Shown in pieces: positions 49,662 through 60,960 of a stretch of 64,000 nucleotides of DNA. The notes below the pieces were generated by a model that saw only the letters and a program-made list of their open reading frames with translations, ran no database searches and had not been told where the DNA came from. Both the position numbers and the translations under genes were made by a program. Where the stretch lies: the NCBI GenBank assembly GCA_028023455.1, contig JAQFVV010000014.1, positions 3,229,336 to 3,293,335 of the forward strand, written 5' to 3'. The stretch's first letter is position 1, and the number at the start of each line of letters is the position of its first letter. This DNA is from Epiperipatus broadwayi (taxonomy: Eukaryota > Onychophora > Udeonychophora > Euonychophora > Peripatidae).

Positions 49662-50524
49662 CTTCCAGAGGAATAAGTATGATAAAGCAAACTATGAATT
49701 CTTGAAAATGCTATCATAAGTAAGCATTGCGAATATGGCTTAAGTCTTAAATGACTAATGCATTAATTTAAGCTTAATAAAATAACAGTATCGTGCATAA
49801 CGCCATGACAAAAAATTAACCCACTCAGCAACGTATGTAAAATCTTAGCAAATTAGGATGTCTAATATAGAAGAGGGGGAAATATTATTTTCCTATTTAA
49901 TAAACCCCAAGTATTCTTAAACAATATTATATTATAAGCAAGTTAATGCTCAATGGCATGAAAGCAATAAATAATTATTAAAATAGATTAATAATCAGAT
50001 TTATTTAGAGAACTAAAAATGCATTTAAATCAATAGCCCAACAACAAAAAGTTTATCCCATAATATAACTTTTTAAACAATCCGCCATTAAGCATATATT
50101 TCAAAATATTCAATCGACTGAATTGAGATCAATAAAGAAATTTTACATTTAACTATTTAAATATTCCAAATATCGAAATAATAGTTGAAATAATATAAGT
50201 TCGCTAGATTAAAACATTAGCATACTAAGATTAATTTAATAAAATACATAGTTTAAAATAAGTTTTGCCACATGAAAATAAGATAACTAAAGCGTGAAAC
50301 TTTTAAAAAAAAACTAAGATAGATTTAAAATACATAATTCTGTGCTAGTGTTTTATAGAACGAGATTTTTAAAGCTCTAAAAAGAAAATAATAAATTTAA
50401 CAATGATGATAACTGAACTTATAGTCCGTTACCATATAAATAAAAGAATACATTATGAATATAATTAGAATTTGGGAAAGAAGTGAGGAATATTAAGAGT
50501 TCATTTTTCGGCAAAACGGATTAC

Positions 50525-50546
50525 CTTTAGAAGTTATGGCGGCCAT
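50525..50546 (-). CDS. Candidate gene B, first coding exon
   Basis: On the minus strand ATGGCCGCCATAACTTCTAA and AG read MAAITSK plus one base, then donor GTAATC at 50,524. The ATG is followed by GCC and sits 150 bp from a local rise in G+C (50,640-50,720) where a promoter could lie. Its end phase (1) fits the acceptor phase of 49,572-49,661. A 22-nt coding exon is weak evidence alone; it is included because the four exons form one consistent frame of about 72 codons. Confidence 0.4.
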
Positions 50547-51330
50547 TTAGAATAACATATACGAAGATCAGCAAGGCACAATATTAACAAAATAATGGTA
50601 GGCATCTTCCAATAGTTCTTTCACAGTTAAACATAACAGTTCTCAAGTAGCAATGGCATGGTGGAAAAGGCAGGACAAAGGCGATCTAAGATTAGGGAGG
50701 CGAACTTTCCTTCTACTCAGAATGCATTTTTGATTTCACTCTCTAATCGAACACAAGTGATTGAGTGATTTTAACTCTTTTTGCATGTTCATAGAACTTT
50801 TATTCCTCCTGTACTTGAAATTAGGCAATATTGGAAGATGTAAACAAATATGTTTCAGACAGCATTATTTAAACATATTTTTTTAAAAATTGGAAATAGT
50901 TTTAAGGATATGATTTTGTTAACTTGTAACTTGAAATAGTTAAATGAGAATGACATTTTAAAATTGTAGTAATACTTTCTAAAACATTCTGGCATTGCTT
51001 TAGCTTTATATTAATCGTATTTATTTTTATATCTGTAATACATATACGCACATACTCAATTATCTAAGTGAAGGGAATTTACAAGCTTGGAAATAAAATA
51101 TACTTAAGTTAAAATAATAACACAACTGGTTAAACATAACCATTTGGAATAAACAGGGTGGAAGTTATACGTGTATATGTATGTGCTTAACATTCCTAGA
51201 TGACCATATAAACTTATTCAAACCCTATTTTTAAGGTCTGTAATGTCATCAGGCAGTGAAGTTAAATATGTACTACAGATTTACCACTTCAATACCATGT
51301 ATATTAGTGATCAGCAGTCACAAATGTATC
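50547..51330. other. Possible promoter region of gene B; otherwise unrecognised
   Basis: A local G+C rise at about 50,640-50,720 lies upstream of the candidate start codon of gene B (minus strand). No TATA box or other specific site is claimed. The rest is AT-rich. Confidence 0.3.
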
Positions 51331-51334
51331 ACAT

Positions 51335-51565
51335 AAAACAGGCAAAACTCTCCATACAATAGTGCCACTCAGTACCAACCAGAGTAATCAATGGATGCCA
51401 GAAGGCTTGTGCATAAAATCCCTATCTAGTTCTTACTCATCCAATATCCCCAGACTAATTTCTGGCTTGTGACCTTCATCAGTGATGAGCTTTGGATCTG
51501 AGAGCACTGCACCTAGATCTTAAGATCTAATACAACTACTGTATGGAGAATTTTGCCTGTTTTAA
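51335..51565 (-). repeat. Inverted-ended short repeat with hammerhead-like core, copy 2
   Basis: The ends are inverted copies: AAAACAGGCAAAACTCTCCA at the left (from 51,335) and AAAACAGGCAAAATTCTCCA on the other strand at the right (to 51,565), about 28 bp. The interior, read on the minus strand, matches 5,960-6,105 and contains CTGATGA (51,482-51,476), a GGT/GCC stem and GAAA (51,462-51,459). Copy 1 has AGC/GCT at the stem, so the first pair changes A-T to G-C and the third C-G to T-G while pairing is kept. Class unknown; a MITE carrying a structured RNA motif is possible. Confidence 0.55.
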
Positions 51566-52190
51566 TAACAGTAATGTGCTTGCATCAGAAATAATGATCA
51601 TGTGATGTTTAGTGGATCAAATGTATTACTACAAGACAGATAATATATGATAGGAACTTTTCATCTACTGCACTAAATGAATAATGAAGGTAAGTAACCA
51701 ACAGTTTGCAAATAGTTTTACAATCACTAATGTATTACATAAGAATGAGTTTCAGATATAAAAAGCATAATCTGAATTGATGGATTGACAATCATCCATT
51801 TTTATCAATACTACTACTTCAATACCAAGAATAGTTTGCTGAAACCGACATCTATTCAATATAACCTTAATCTAGCTTGTCTATGCAGCATAATTGAACT
51901 CCATTTTTGTAAATTTGCTGCATTAACACATTATTTATCTTTTAAATACAATTAATTTAATTAACATACAAATGTCTAATAGCATGGTCAGAGATTGCAA
52001 TTATAAGATAATTGTCTTTTATAAAATAATTTTATGCAATTATGACTGACAAAATTGTGGTGTGATAAATAGAACAAATTATAATCTCTTGCCACACCTG
52101 CTCATAAAAAGATTTATTAAATAACTATTTACTAACATATTTTATTAAATAAGAGATAAATAATAATTTACTAAAGATTAGTTTAAAGTT
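51566..52190. other. AT-rich stretch without recognised genes
   Basis: No coding homology or repeats recognised. Confidence 0.35.
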
Positions 52191-52195
52191 TATAC

Positions 52196-52529
52196 TTATT
52201 CTTTCAGTGTCAAAAGTTCATGTTTAGTCTTTAGATATTGGTTTATTTTGGTTGAGTTTATTATTAAACTCAAAGCTATGGTGGATGAAGTTTCAATGAT
52301 TATTTTAACTTTATTAGAATAATTTAGCAGTGATTTCATTTTGTTTTCGTGGCTGGTTCTTCCTGTAGCACTGTACGTCATACTTTTACTCATCTCAGGT
52401 GAATAGATAGCAGTCACACATTCAGATGGTGTCTTTTCTTGTTGATAGCTTTTTTTTTTTCAGGACTTAGCACTAGGTTTTCAGCTTTCCCTCTGCCAGC
52501 TTGATAGACTGAAGCAGATAACAGCTCCT
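52196..52529 (-). CDS. Candidate gene C, terminal exon with a one-base break
   Basis: The minus strand has an acceptor (CAAATTAG, ending 52,530) after which the reading EELLSASVYQAGRGKAENLV runs to an A-run (11 A, about 52,451-52,461). Across the run the frame shifts by one base and then reads SYQQEKTPSECVTAIYSPEM and a long polar tail (GRTSHENKMKSLLNYS...) to a TAA at the end. The run would need 12 A for one frame, so this may be a homopolymer sequencing error or a true frameshift. The serine/threonine/lysine-rich product is not recognised and has no membrane segment. It may be a decayed gene. Confidence 0.4.
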
Positions 52530-52995
52530 CTAATTTGCATCATAGCTCTGGCAAAACAAGTGAATAATAATATTCTTCTTAATAACAATATATGAATAAT
52601 ACTAAAGGCAGACAAGAACTAATCCTCTGAATAAATTGTAAGCACTATTTATATTTTCTGGAGTTAGCGTATCAATAAAATTTCGGATCCATCACTCATC
52701 TTTTGGATCCTTTGATCAATTAATTAGCTATAGGTAACTCAAGCGATTCTGCTGCAGTCCAAGCTTATCTGACCAATACTATATTTGCAAACTCTTATCT
52801 TTGAGTGGGAATAACAGTCTTTATTATAATAATATTATTTTGGGAATAACAGGCTTTTTAATTAAATCATATCAATTATTTATTTTCTTAATTTTAATCT
52901 ACCTATGTGACTACAAGCATTATAATTACTTTTTCCTAGAATGTCATTTCCACTTTTAATTATTGTTAAAAGAAAAACATCTTTTGCTTTTAAAC
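52530..52995. other. Stretch without recognised genes
   Basis: Could be an intron of candidate gene C. Nothing else recognised. Confidence 0.3.
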
Positions 52996-52999
52996 TACT

Positions 53000-53645
53000 T
53001 TTAAGCTATAAGCAATGAGGATTGGGCCAATTCCTAAACAAGCTTTGAGATAAATGCTTAGCTTAGAGAAAGCATTTAAAATATCTCTGTCAGCCCCCCC
53101 CCCCCAAACCTCTGAACATGGTTTCGTGCTGTGGCACTCCTCAGAGAGATGCTAGAATGGGTTCAGACACTAGATCTAAACATACCAACCCAAAGCCAGC
53201 ATTTCACTAAAAGTTATCTATTGAGTTGAAAATCTGAAATTTTCAGACACCTACATGTCTTCAAACCCAGCTATCCAGCTCAAATAGCTATATATCCCTG
53301 CCTTAAATCTTACGTGATGTTATATTGCTAAGACTACTAATATATGGTATGGCTGAAGATCTCTCAGCCCCATATAGCTATTTGATTTGGATAGCGGGGT
53401 TTGAAGACAAGTAGGTGTCTGAAAATTTCAGATTTTTCACTCAATAGATAACTTTTAGTTAAATGCTGGCTTTGGGTTGGTATTTTTAGATCTAGTGTCT
53501 GAACCTACCCTAGCACCTCTCTGAGAAGTGCCAGAGCATGAAATCATGGTCAGAGGTTTGGGGGGGGGGGTCTCTAAGCTAAGCATTTATCACAAAGCTT
53601 GTTGAGGAATTGGCAATCCTCATTGTTTATAACTTACAAGCTTAA
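53000..53645. mobile_element. Foldback element with ~280-bp inverted arms
   Basis: The left arm (about 53,000-53,297) and right arm (about 53,368-53,645) are reverse complements over almost their full length, with scattered mismatches and indels; the loop is about 70 bp. Matching landmarks include CAATGAGGATTG / CAATCCTCATTG, AAATGCTTAGCTTAGAGA and its complement, a C12-type run (about 53,095-53,105) opposite a G10-type run, and CAGACACCTACATGTCTTC against its near-complement. No coding sequence. I could not define a target duplication. Confidence 0.8.
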
Positions 53646-54661
53646 GAGAGTAGGGTCATGTGATCTATGACTCCTATTTTGACTTTTAAGCTAATTTTAA
53701 ATCTTTTTTTTTTTACGAACTTTAGAAAAATATTTTGTTTTTAACTTGATTTAACAAAATAATTTTATAATTAATTGTATTCTATATCTTTGCATTTGCA
53801 ATATATATTATTAAAACTTTCAAATTAAAATTTTGTTTGTAATTTTAAAAATTACTGACATGTGGTTATGTAATTAAAAAGTTCATATATTGATGCATAT
53901 GTATAGCTTCCTCATGGAATATTTGATAGTTCTCTTAATTTATTTTGGAATTTTAGTATTTTTAATAAAGTAGCAATGAAATTACATGATAACAGAATAC
54001 TCAAATATTTCAATAATATATAATAGTAATTTGGAAAAATATTTCTAAATATTTTACAATTATTTAAATATAACTATTTCATTTCTATTGACCAGAAAAT
54101 ACAGAATTCTTATATTTTCTGATGCAAATTTGAATAAAAAATACAAAATAATGTAGAAGGCAGTAAGGGCATCTTTTATGCTGTCAATTACACAACAAAT
54201 GTATTTGAAATGAAGTAAATAATATAACATTTATTTTCTAAGAATGCAGGTAAAATAATTAAATATTTAAGCAAAATGAATGTATAAACACTGTGTGGCC
54301 ATTGAAATGTACTCTTAAAAAATTATTACTTTATTAAAGTAGATTTTCTGATAAATAGATGTGTTTATGCAATGATGTCATAATGGCAAGGAAACAAAAA
54401 TGTTTTTAATTAATAATAAAATATTTATTTACAACAGATAATAATGCATATAATAAATTATTTATTTGCAATAATTATTATTTCTTTTAACCTATAATAC
54501 TATATTTTCAAATATTAATAATTTTACACATTGGTGTATCTTTTTTAAAATCATTTCTACAATTTTATCATATAAGTTATATTTACTATCCAATAGTTCT
54601 CTTGTTAATCAAATATGATCTTTATTTGCAACCATTATCCATAAAGTAAAACAATATATGT
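53646..54661. other. AT-rich stretch without recognised genes
   Basis: Flank of the Ty3/gypsy insertion; nothing recognised. Confidence 0.35.
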
Positions 54662-57155
54662 TGTAACAGTCAAGACACGTGTATCTCGTTAACATAGTGC
54701 AGAATTCGACCACCACACAGAACAGCAGCACCATCGAGTAGCGAAGCCACCGTTAATACTGAGTTCGAACATAGTTTATCGGTTCCACAATACAATCTAC
54801 GGAATAACGCCTCTGATGCGACATAAGTAAACACTTCTTTAGGCACGGTGGTCAGGGAGATGCACGAGATTCATGGGTTTTGTTTCCGAGTTGGCCAACA
54901 ATCAAACGAATATTAATTAATATATATAATCGAGGAAATGTCTATAATGGGCATCGAATAAATGAAAACTTAACTACAGACGTATATTTAGAATTATTTA
55001 TTTACGTATTTAATAAAAGAAAACATTATTAATGTGATTAATCATATTTTAAATTCAAAGTCTCAACAGCTAATTGATAATATTATATATATAAAAATAC
55101 ATTTATTTATATGGAGCATTTATTTATATGAAGGCGTAATCTAGCTACCTAGGGTTCTCGAGTGAGTATTTCTAATGCGTGCTGTAAGGAATTTATACTT
55201 TGCACTGCCAGAGTCATCAGTAACGGCGGACATACATTTATTTAATAAAATATTTATTTTACGACAAAGGGCAAACATTTATTTGAGAGTATATGACGAA
55301 GATAATGCCGAGGCGGAGTGATAGAGAGAATAATAAACTAAATAAAAGAACACGTGGTACGCTTTAGAAGGGCGATGTAAAATGGCAGCGCTGAAACTGC
55401 AATGCCGTGAATAAGTTATAAGGGTTTCGGGTTGGTCTCTGCCGCGACCCGAAGAGGTAAGGTGTCACATGAGCATAACCAGGGACAAGCGGTCCGTGTC
55501 GCAATTTGCCAGCTGGCTGCGTGACGGTCGTCAAGCCCTACGGGAACATTATCATGTCCGCTTGTGTAGGACGACTGGGGTTAATTCAACCCTAGAGAAT
55601 CCGGAGTATTCACGGCGTGGAATGAGCCATCGGGGCTTCAAAACGTAACACATGTATAATATCTAAAAGATTGTGGTAATATTTAACTAGATTTCAAACT
55701 CGGCCCAACATTATCACCGTTGACTGAAAGAAAATTGGTGACTCTCAAAGAAATGAAATTTACATAATTATTCATTAACATTTAATAATAAAAAAATATC
55801 TAAAAAGGGAATTATTACAGCGAGTATGCCAGCTATTACGGAGGAGTAGACCCTGCATTACAATAACTGATTCTTTGAATGCGTGTCGATTTATATGAAA
55901 TTTAAGTTATTTATAAAGCAAATATTAATGACAATTCGACACGCATTCACTGTTCAAGCGATTATGGATCTAGCATTAAAACTAAAACAATTGTGAGAAG
56001 GTAATATTTCAATGATAATTATAAATAAATGTAGATTTGAGAAATACACACCTAAGAAGGATAGAAGGGGGGGGTAAGCTAGATTATGCGAGAAATTTAC
56101 AAATTACATTAATTCTCAAATTTTAGTTTCACAAGATTACAATTTTAACATTTAGAAGTTATACAAATAATAGGAGATGAGCTATAGCTTATTATTACTA
56201 GAGTACTCTATAATTTGGAATACACACACAGGTACCTGTTTTATAAGATGTTTTCGTCCATTGGTTTAATAGCAGATTGTTCGTAATTAGAAGTTTTCTT
56301 TCTTGTCCTGGGCATGTTGTTTTATTGATTTTTTTTAACAGCAGCGGCTTTCTTGTTTATTTCAGGCAGCAGATCATTTTGGTGTTTTTACGATGGGCAA
56401 GGTGAAGCTCGGCATATAGTGGGCCATCTCCCGGTGGAGAATAATTTCGGTGCTTACTCGGTCATACCTTGCAGTATTAATTTATTTAAGATATTTTAGA
56501 CGCTCCACTCGAGAGCAAAGCTAAAATTCAAGTCCAAGTCTCCAGCAAGTCTAAGATGGCCTCCTTTTTCTTATCTTGATCTTTTAAATTTTCTGTTCAG
56601 ATATTTTTAGGTTTTATTTATCTTGCCCTCAGGATAATCAATGCTCTGCTGGTTTTAATTAGAAAGAAATTTGCTGTGCTATTGTTTGTTTTTCTTTACA
56701 TTCGTTAATTACATTCTTTTGGAATTTTGCTATAATTAATTTATTATCTGTCACTGACCGATGCTTTTAAATTTTCAAAGACAAAAGGGAATAAAATTAT
56801 TTTAACTTTAATTAATTATTGCATCAGATTTTGTTAGAATTATTATTTAACGAAATTTAAACTAAGCAACAAATACGAACTTTATAAAATTCAAAATAAA
56901 TGATTAATATTACACAAAATTTATTTAGCTACAAGAAATCTAAATTATATTATTTTATCCGTATTTATTGAGTTTGATTTGAGATCGAAATGTGTGCGTG
57001 TTTATGCTGAATTCTACATATATTTATACATTTTTAATATTGCTACACACACAATTCGATACCAAAAAGTTTAAATTTGGGTGGGATAGACCGGTCAGTG
57101 AGAGACGACAGAAAAAGGTGAAACTTGAGATTCGAATACGAATCTCACTGTTTCA
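54662..57155 (-). repeat. 3' LTR, complete, about 2.5 kb
   Basis: Starts TGTAACAG at 54,662, the point where it stops matching the flank of the right-hand copy. I place the other end at CTGTTTCA (57,148-57,155) because it is the inverted counterpart (TGAAACAG) of the start with one mismatch and is followed at once by a polypurine tract on the minus strand. The first 1,798 bp align with 62,204-64,000 with four substitutions and two homopolymer length differences that I can find. It holds a G+C-rich block (about 55,430-55,650) and a 13-bp hairpin (55,877-55,948). Confidence 0.75.
55877..55948. repeat. Conserved hairpin in LTR
   Basis: Perfect 13-bp inverted repeat GAATGCGTGTCGA / TCGACACGCATTC with a 46-bp spacer, kept identical in the other LTR (63,419-63,490). 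It could be a protein-binding or RNA-structure element; no function is shown. Confidence 0.6.
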
Positions 57156-57171
57156 TTTCCCCGTACTTCCC
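57156..57171 (-). promoter_or_regulatory. Polypurine tract (plus-strand primer)
   Basis: On the minus strand GGGAAGTACGGGGAAA lies directly before the inferred LTR start TGAAACAG. Two pyrimidines interrupt it. Position and composition are as expected for the site where second-strand DNA synthesis is primed. Confidence 0.5.
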
Positions 57172-57616
57172 GTGAACAATTAAGGAAGAACAAAGGAGGC
57201 ATGAAAGAGGAAAAAAAAAATTTACATTACATAATTGAAAGACGAAAAGAAAAAAATTATTATTGTTTTTACAGATATTGAAATAGAGAAAGCAGAGATT
57301 TCATGAAGTAACGAACAATTTATATACCCGGATCTAGAATTTAAACTTTAATTTTAAAATGACCTAATTTGGCCGTGTCTGGTTAGCAATCATGATAATA
57401 CGATTAGTTAAACTGATTATAGATATAAAAAAAAATTCTTAGACTAATATTAATTAACATAATATATATAAAAAAATTTTAAGAATAATAATAATTAAAT
57501 ATACATAACAAAATTTCTATATAAAGCCCAATATAATTTCCATTCCAACAATATTTATTAAGTTCGTTTTACTAAATTTTATACACGGAATGGCCGTCCG
57601 AAATGCTCCAATATTG
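57172..57616. other. 3' untranslated region of the LTR element
   Basis: Non-coding sequence between the end of pol and the polypurine tract; AT-rich, with an A-rich patch at 57,200-57,255. No envelope-like reading seen. Confidence 0.5.
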
Positions 57617-59770
57617 TTATAACCCCGGGTCAGGTGGATAATACCTACACGGTTTGAGATTACGGGCATTGTATGTCCCTTTTATGGTATCTCCATCTTT
57701 TAATAAATATGCATTTGGGCCACATGTGCGATCAATTATAAAGGGTCCCCGGTACAAAGGAAAGAACTTTTTATATACTCTTTTATCCCGGTTACTTTGT
57801 TGAGAGTTCCGTACCCAAACATAGTTCCCGACCTGGAAATGTTGGCTTCTCCGATCTGCTCGTAATTTCCGTCCTGCCCTTTCTGTAAGGCGGCGGTGTG
57901 CCTTGCGTCTGTCAGCTTCAATATTGATTTCACGTTCATCCATGGGTAATGGCGTCTTGATCAGTACTGAGTCCGCTTTACCAAAATGCAAACGTGTTGG
58001 TGTCATGCCAGTGGCCTCATTGATGGTTCCATTGATATATTGAAAAATCTTTTCAGTTTGATTTACCCAGCTTCTGTGATTTTGGTGAACATGGGTCCTA
58101 AATAGTCGGTTTATTTCCCTCATAACCCGTTCACATGGGTTAGACTGAGGATTTCGAATTGAGGTCAGAATATGTTTAACGTTCTGCTGCCTCAACCAAG
58201 TCTTCCATTCTTGAGATGTAAAGGCCGATCCGTGGTCCGAGAGGATGGTGATCGGTTTTCCAATTTTGACGAACTGACACTTTTGTAGCACTCGAATTAC
58301 GCAACGGGAATCTGCTCGCATCACAGGATAGGCCCAAGCATATTTTGAGAATAGATCATAAGTTACAAGTAAGTACCGGAATCTACGGTAGGATGGCAAT
58401 GGGCCATAGTGATCGATCGCAAGTATTTCATTTGGTGCGGACGGAATGATAGAGGCACCTACTCCACTAAAGTTTCTATTTGGTGGTTTATCTCTTGCAC
58501 AAATAGCACATTTCTTGAGAGTATCCATCACATCTTCATATAGCTTTGGCCAGTGAAATTGTCGTCTTATAGCTTCTTCAGTTTTTCTAGGGCCATAGTG
58601 CCCTACTAAACCATGCATATACATGATGAGACGGTTTCTGAGGTCAGGTGGTACCAAGATTTTCCAGTAAATTTTATCTCCCACAATCTGCTGCTGCAGC
58701 AACCCATTTCTTATCCGGTATAGCTTCTTTCCTCGAGGTGTTGAGCAGCCTTGTATTGGATTTCCTTGCTGTTGTACAATTTGGATAAGCTTCTTATATA
58801 GCGGCTGCTGCTCCTGCCAATGTTGAAGGTTCCTTAACTTGTGTTCCATCTCCTGGTCCAGTACCGTTGCTGCAATTACCAATGGCTGATCACTTATTAT
58901 GGGGTTGTGTGGCTCCAGTTCTATAGGATGTCGACTTAATATATCGGCCACTGTATTTTCAGGCCCAGGGCAGTAGACGACTTTATAATGAAATCTTTGA
59001 AGTGAAAGACTCCATCTGATAAGGCGGTCATTGTTCAGGTAACTTTTATTTAGGAATTCGAGACACCGGTGGTCAGTAATGATAATCACTTCTGAACCCA
59101 GCAACATCTGCTTGAACTTATTGCATGACCACACGATTGCTAGTGTCTCTTGTTCCGTCACGGTGTAGTTCTTTTCGGCTGCTTTCAGAGTACGGCTGCT
59201 AAAATATAGTATTTGGTGTTGGCCTTCTGGGTTGACTTGAAATAAAACCACGCCCAATCCCTTTTGACTACTATCAGTCTGCAAATAAAAGGGACGGGTA
59301 AAATCTGGGTAGTGTAACATCACAGTCTCTAAAAATCTTCTCTTTACTCGACTGAAGTCTTCTTCATGGGTCTTCGTCCATTCCCATCGGTGGTGAGGTC
59401 TTATCAATTCCACTAGTGATGATGTATCTTTGGCAAAATGGGGGTAAAACTTGTGATAGTAATTGCAAAGGCCCAGAAATGATCGAACTTGTTTTCGGTT
59501 CGTGGGCCTAGGGAAATTTTCAATAGCTGCGACCTTGTCAGGGTGAGCCCTAATTCCTTGACCATTTACAATATGGCCTAAAAAGGAAATTTCCCTCAAT
59601 GCGAAAAAACTTTTTTTTAAATTAACAGTTATATTTTTCTGGGTGCATTCATCGAAAAATTGTTTTAAATCCTCCAGATGTTCTGCAATGTCTCTAGACG
59701 CAACGACTACATCGTCTACATAACATACCAATTTTTTTTTAAACTTTCTGACAATACTTGGTCCAAACAC
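57617..59770 (-). CDS. pol: Ty3/gypsy pol: RT active site, RNase H, integrase
   Basis: A 717-codon open frame that starts inside the RT domain. YVDD (residues 17-20) is the catalytic pair; FLGHIV and FLGLCNYYHKF follow (RT thumb). RNase H is shown by YLQTDSSQKG, TEQETLAIV, ITDHRCLEFL and VADILSRHP, carrying its acidic residues. Integrase has an HX3-4H...CX2C finger (HGLVGHYG...CAICARDK), then the catalytic triad in AIDHYG, LSDHGSAF and NPCERVMREI, and a C-terminal FFPLYRGPFII (GPF/Y-like) module. The frame overlaps the preceding protease-RT frame by 55 bp and is offset by one base, so the true RT start lies in that frame. The Met at 59,770 is not the natural start. Confidence 0.85.
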   Translation of the reverse strand: MFGPSIVRKFKKKLVCYVDDVVVASRDIAEHLEDLKQFFDECTQKNITVNLKKSFFALREISFLGHIVNGQGIRAHPDKVAAIENFPRPTNRKQVRSFLGLCNYYHKFYPHFAKDTSSLVELIRPHHRWEWTKTHEEDFSRVKRRFLETVMLHYPDFTRPFYLQTDSSQKGLGVVLFQVNPEGQHQILYFSSRTLKAAEKNYTVTEQETLAIVWSCNKFKQMLLGSEVIIITDHRCLEFLNKSYLNNDRLIRWSLSLQRFHYKVVYCPGPENTVADILSRHPIELEPHNPIISDQPLVIAATVLDQEMEHKLRNLQHWQEQQPLYKKLIQIVQQQGNPIQGCSTPRGKKLYRIRNGLLQQQIVGDKIYWKILVPPDLRNRLIMYMHGLVGHYGPRKTEEAIRRQFHWPKLYEDVMDTLKKCAICARDKPPNRNFSGVGASIIPSAPNEILAIDHYGPLPSYRRFRYLLVTYDLFSKYAWAYPVMRADSRCVIRVLQKCQFVKIGKPITILSDHGSAFTSQEWKTWLRQQNVKHILTSIRNPQSNPCERVMREINRLFRTHVHQNHRSWVNQTEKIFQYINGTINEATGMTPTRLHFGKADSVLIKTPLPMDEREINIEADRRKAHRRLTERAGRKLRADRRSQHFQVGNYVWVRNSQQSNRDKRVYKKFFPLYRGPFIIDRTCGPNAYLLKDGDTIKGTYNARNLKPCRYYPPDPGL

Positions 59771-60894
59771 CTCATGAGGCCAGCCCCGCTATTTATCAAC
59801 CCAAACGGTACTCTCTTAAACATGTGGGTTTGCCCATTGTATCTGAACGCGGTATATTTTCGATCCTGGGGGTGGAGAGCCATTTGCCAGTAACTGGCAG
59901 TTAGGTCAAGGGTGGAGAAAATATTCTTAGCAGTCAACTTGATGAATGTTTCTTGGATGGGTGGTGGGATGTCCCGCTCAGGTATAGTAATGTTGTTTAA
60001 TGTCCTAGCATCGAGACACAATCGTATGGTTCCATCTTTCTTTTTGACTACGACTAACGGATTATTATAGGGTGATGACCCCTTTTCAATTACACCCCAG
60101 TCAATCATCTGCTTAATTTGAGCATTCACTTCTTCTTGATACTGAAATGGGATAGGGTATGTGCGGGTCTGGAAATGCGTCTCTTCTTTTACTCGTATCC
60201 GATGGACGTAATCACTAATTTCACCTGGGACCTGAGAAAATATGGTACGATTTTCCGTAAGTAATTTTTGTAACTGGAATTGGTCCTTTACCTTGTCTAA
60301 TGATGATCCCATAATTTTTTCTTGGATATCCTCATCAGGAATGGCCTCCAGACATCTTAATTGGATTTCTTCAGTTTGTTTATTTGTATCAAAACTAACC
60401 TGCTCTTGCTGGAAAGTTAGTATCTTTTTTTTATAGTCCAGGATACATTCATGTTGGGTTAAGAAGTCGGACCCAATTATCACGTCCTGAATTAGTCCTC
60501 TGATCACTAAGAAGGCGTGTCCTGCAGTGGCTTCTCCTATTGATATTTCCAACCAGACTTGATAGTTTTCAGTTCTGGTCGTCCTCCCATCAGCCAGCTT
60601 CATTTGGATTGGGCGAGCGGGAAGCCTGGGTATGAGTCCATGTTTTTCGTAATTTGTTAACCACTCTCTAGAAACACAGGAAATCTGGCTACCTGTGTCA
60701 AGAAGAATTTGTGCAACTGAGGCCCCGATTCTTGTATTAATCATTGGACAAGGGCCAATCTGAAGTCCCCAAGTGGGATCCTCTTCCTGGATGACCGACG
60801 TTAGGTTAGTCATCTCCACTACTTTCAGCTGCTGGCAAGATGAATGCTGGTACTGGTAATCTTTTACTGACGTCCTGCTTGATCGAGTTGCCAT
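59716..60894 (-). CDS. pol: Ty3/gypsy protease and N-terminal reverse transcriptase
   Basis: A 392-codon open frame. The aspartic protease motif is ILLDTGSQISC (DTG at residues 66-68); the flap and the I-I-GSD-FL block (VIIGSDFL) follow. RT begins near residue 255: PIPFQYQEEVNAQI, GSSPYNNPLVVVKKKDG, LCLDARTLNN, FSTLDLTASYWQ (first catalytic Asp) and VPFGLINSGA. The last residues before the stop (NWYVM) are out of frame for RT; the catalytic YVDD follows in the frame of 57,617-59,770. The break is at a run of nine A on the coding strand (about 59,730-59,738). Upstream, the frame is open without a Met to the gag stop codon. Confidence 0.85.
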   Translation of the reverse strand: MATRSSRTSVKDYQYQHSSCQQLKVVEMTNLTSVIQEEDPTWGLQIGPCPMINTRIGASVAQILLDTGSQISCVSREWLTNYEKHGLIPRLPARPIQMKLADGRTTRTENYQVWLEISIGEATAGHAFLVIRGLIQDVIIGSDFLTQHECILDYKKKILTFQQEQVSFDTNKQTEEIQLRCLEAIPDEDIQEKIMGSSLDKVKDQFQLQKLLTENRTIFSQVPGEISDYVHRIRVKEETHFQTRTYPIPFQYQEEVNAQIKQMIDWGVIEKGSSPYNNPLVVVKKKDGTIRLCLDARTLNNITIPERDIPPPIQETFIKLTAKNIFSTLDLTASYWQMALHPQDRKYTAFRYNGQTHMFKRVPFGLINSGAGLMRCLDQVLSESLKKNWYVM

Positions 60895-60960
60895 TTGGTT
60901 TCTGTCTTTCTCATTATGATTGCTAGTAGTCGCTGATTGCTGTTGTCTGGTCTCCTGCTT

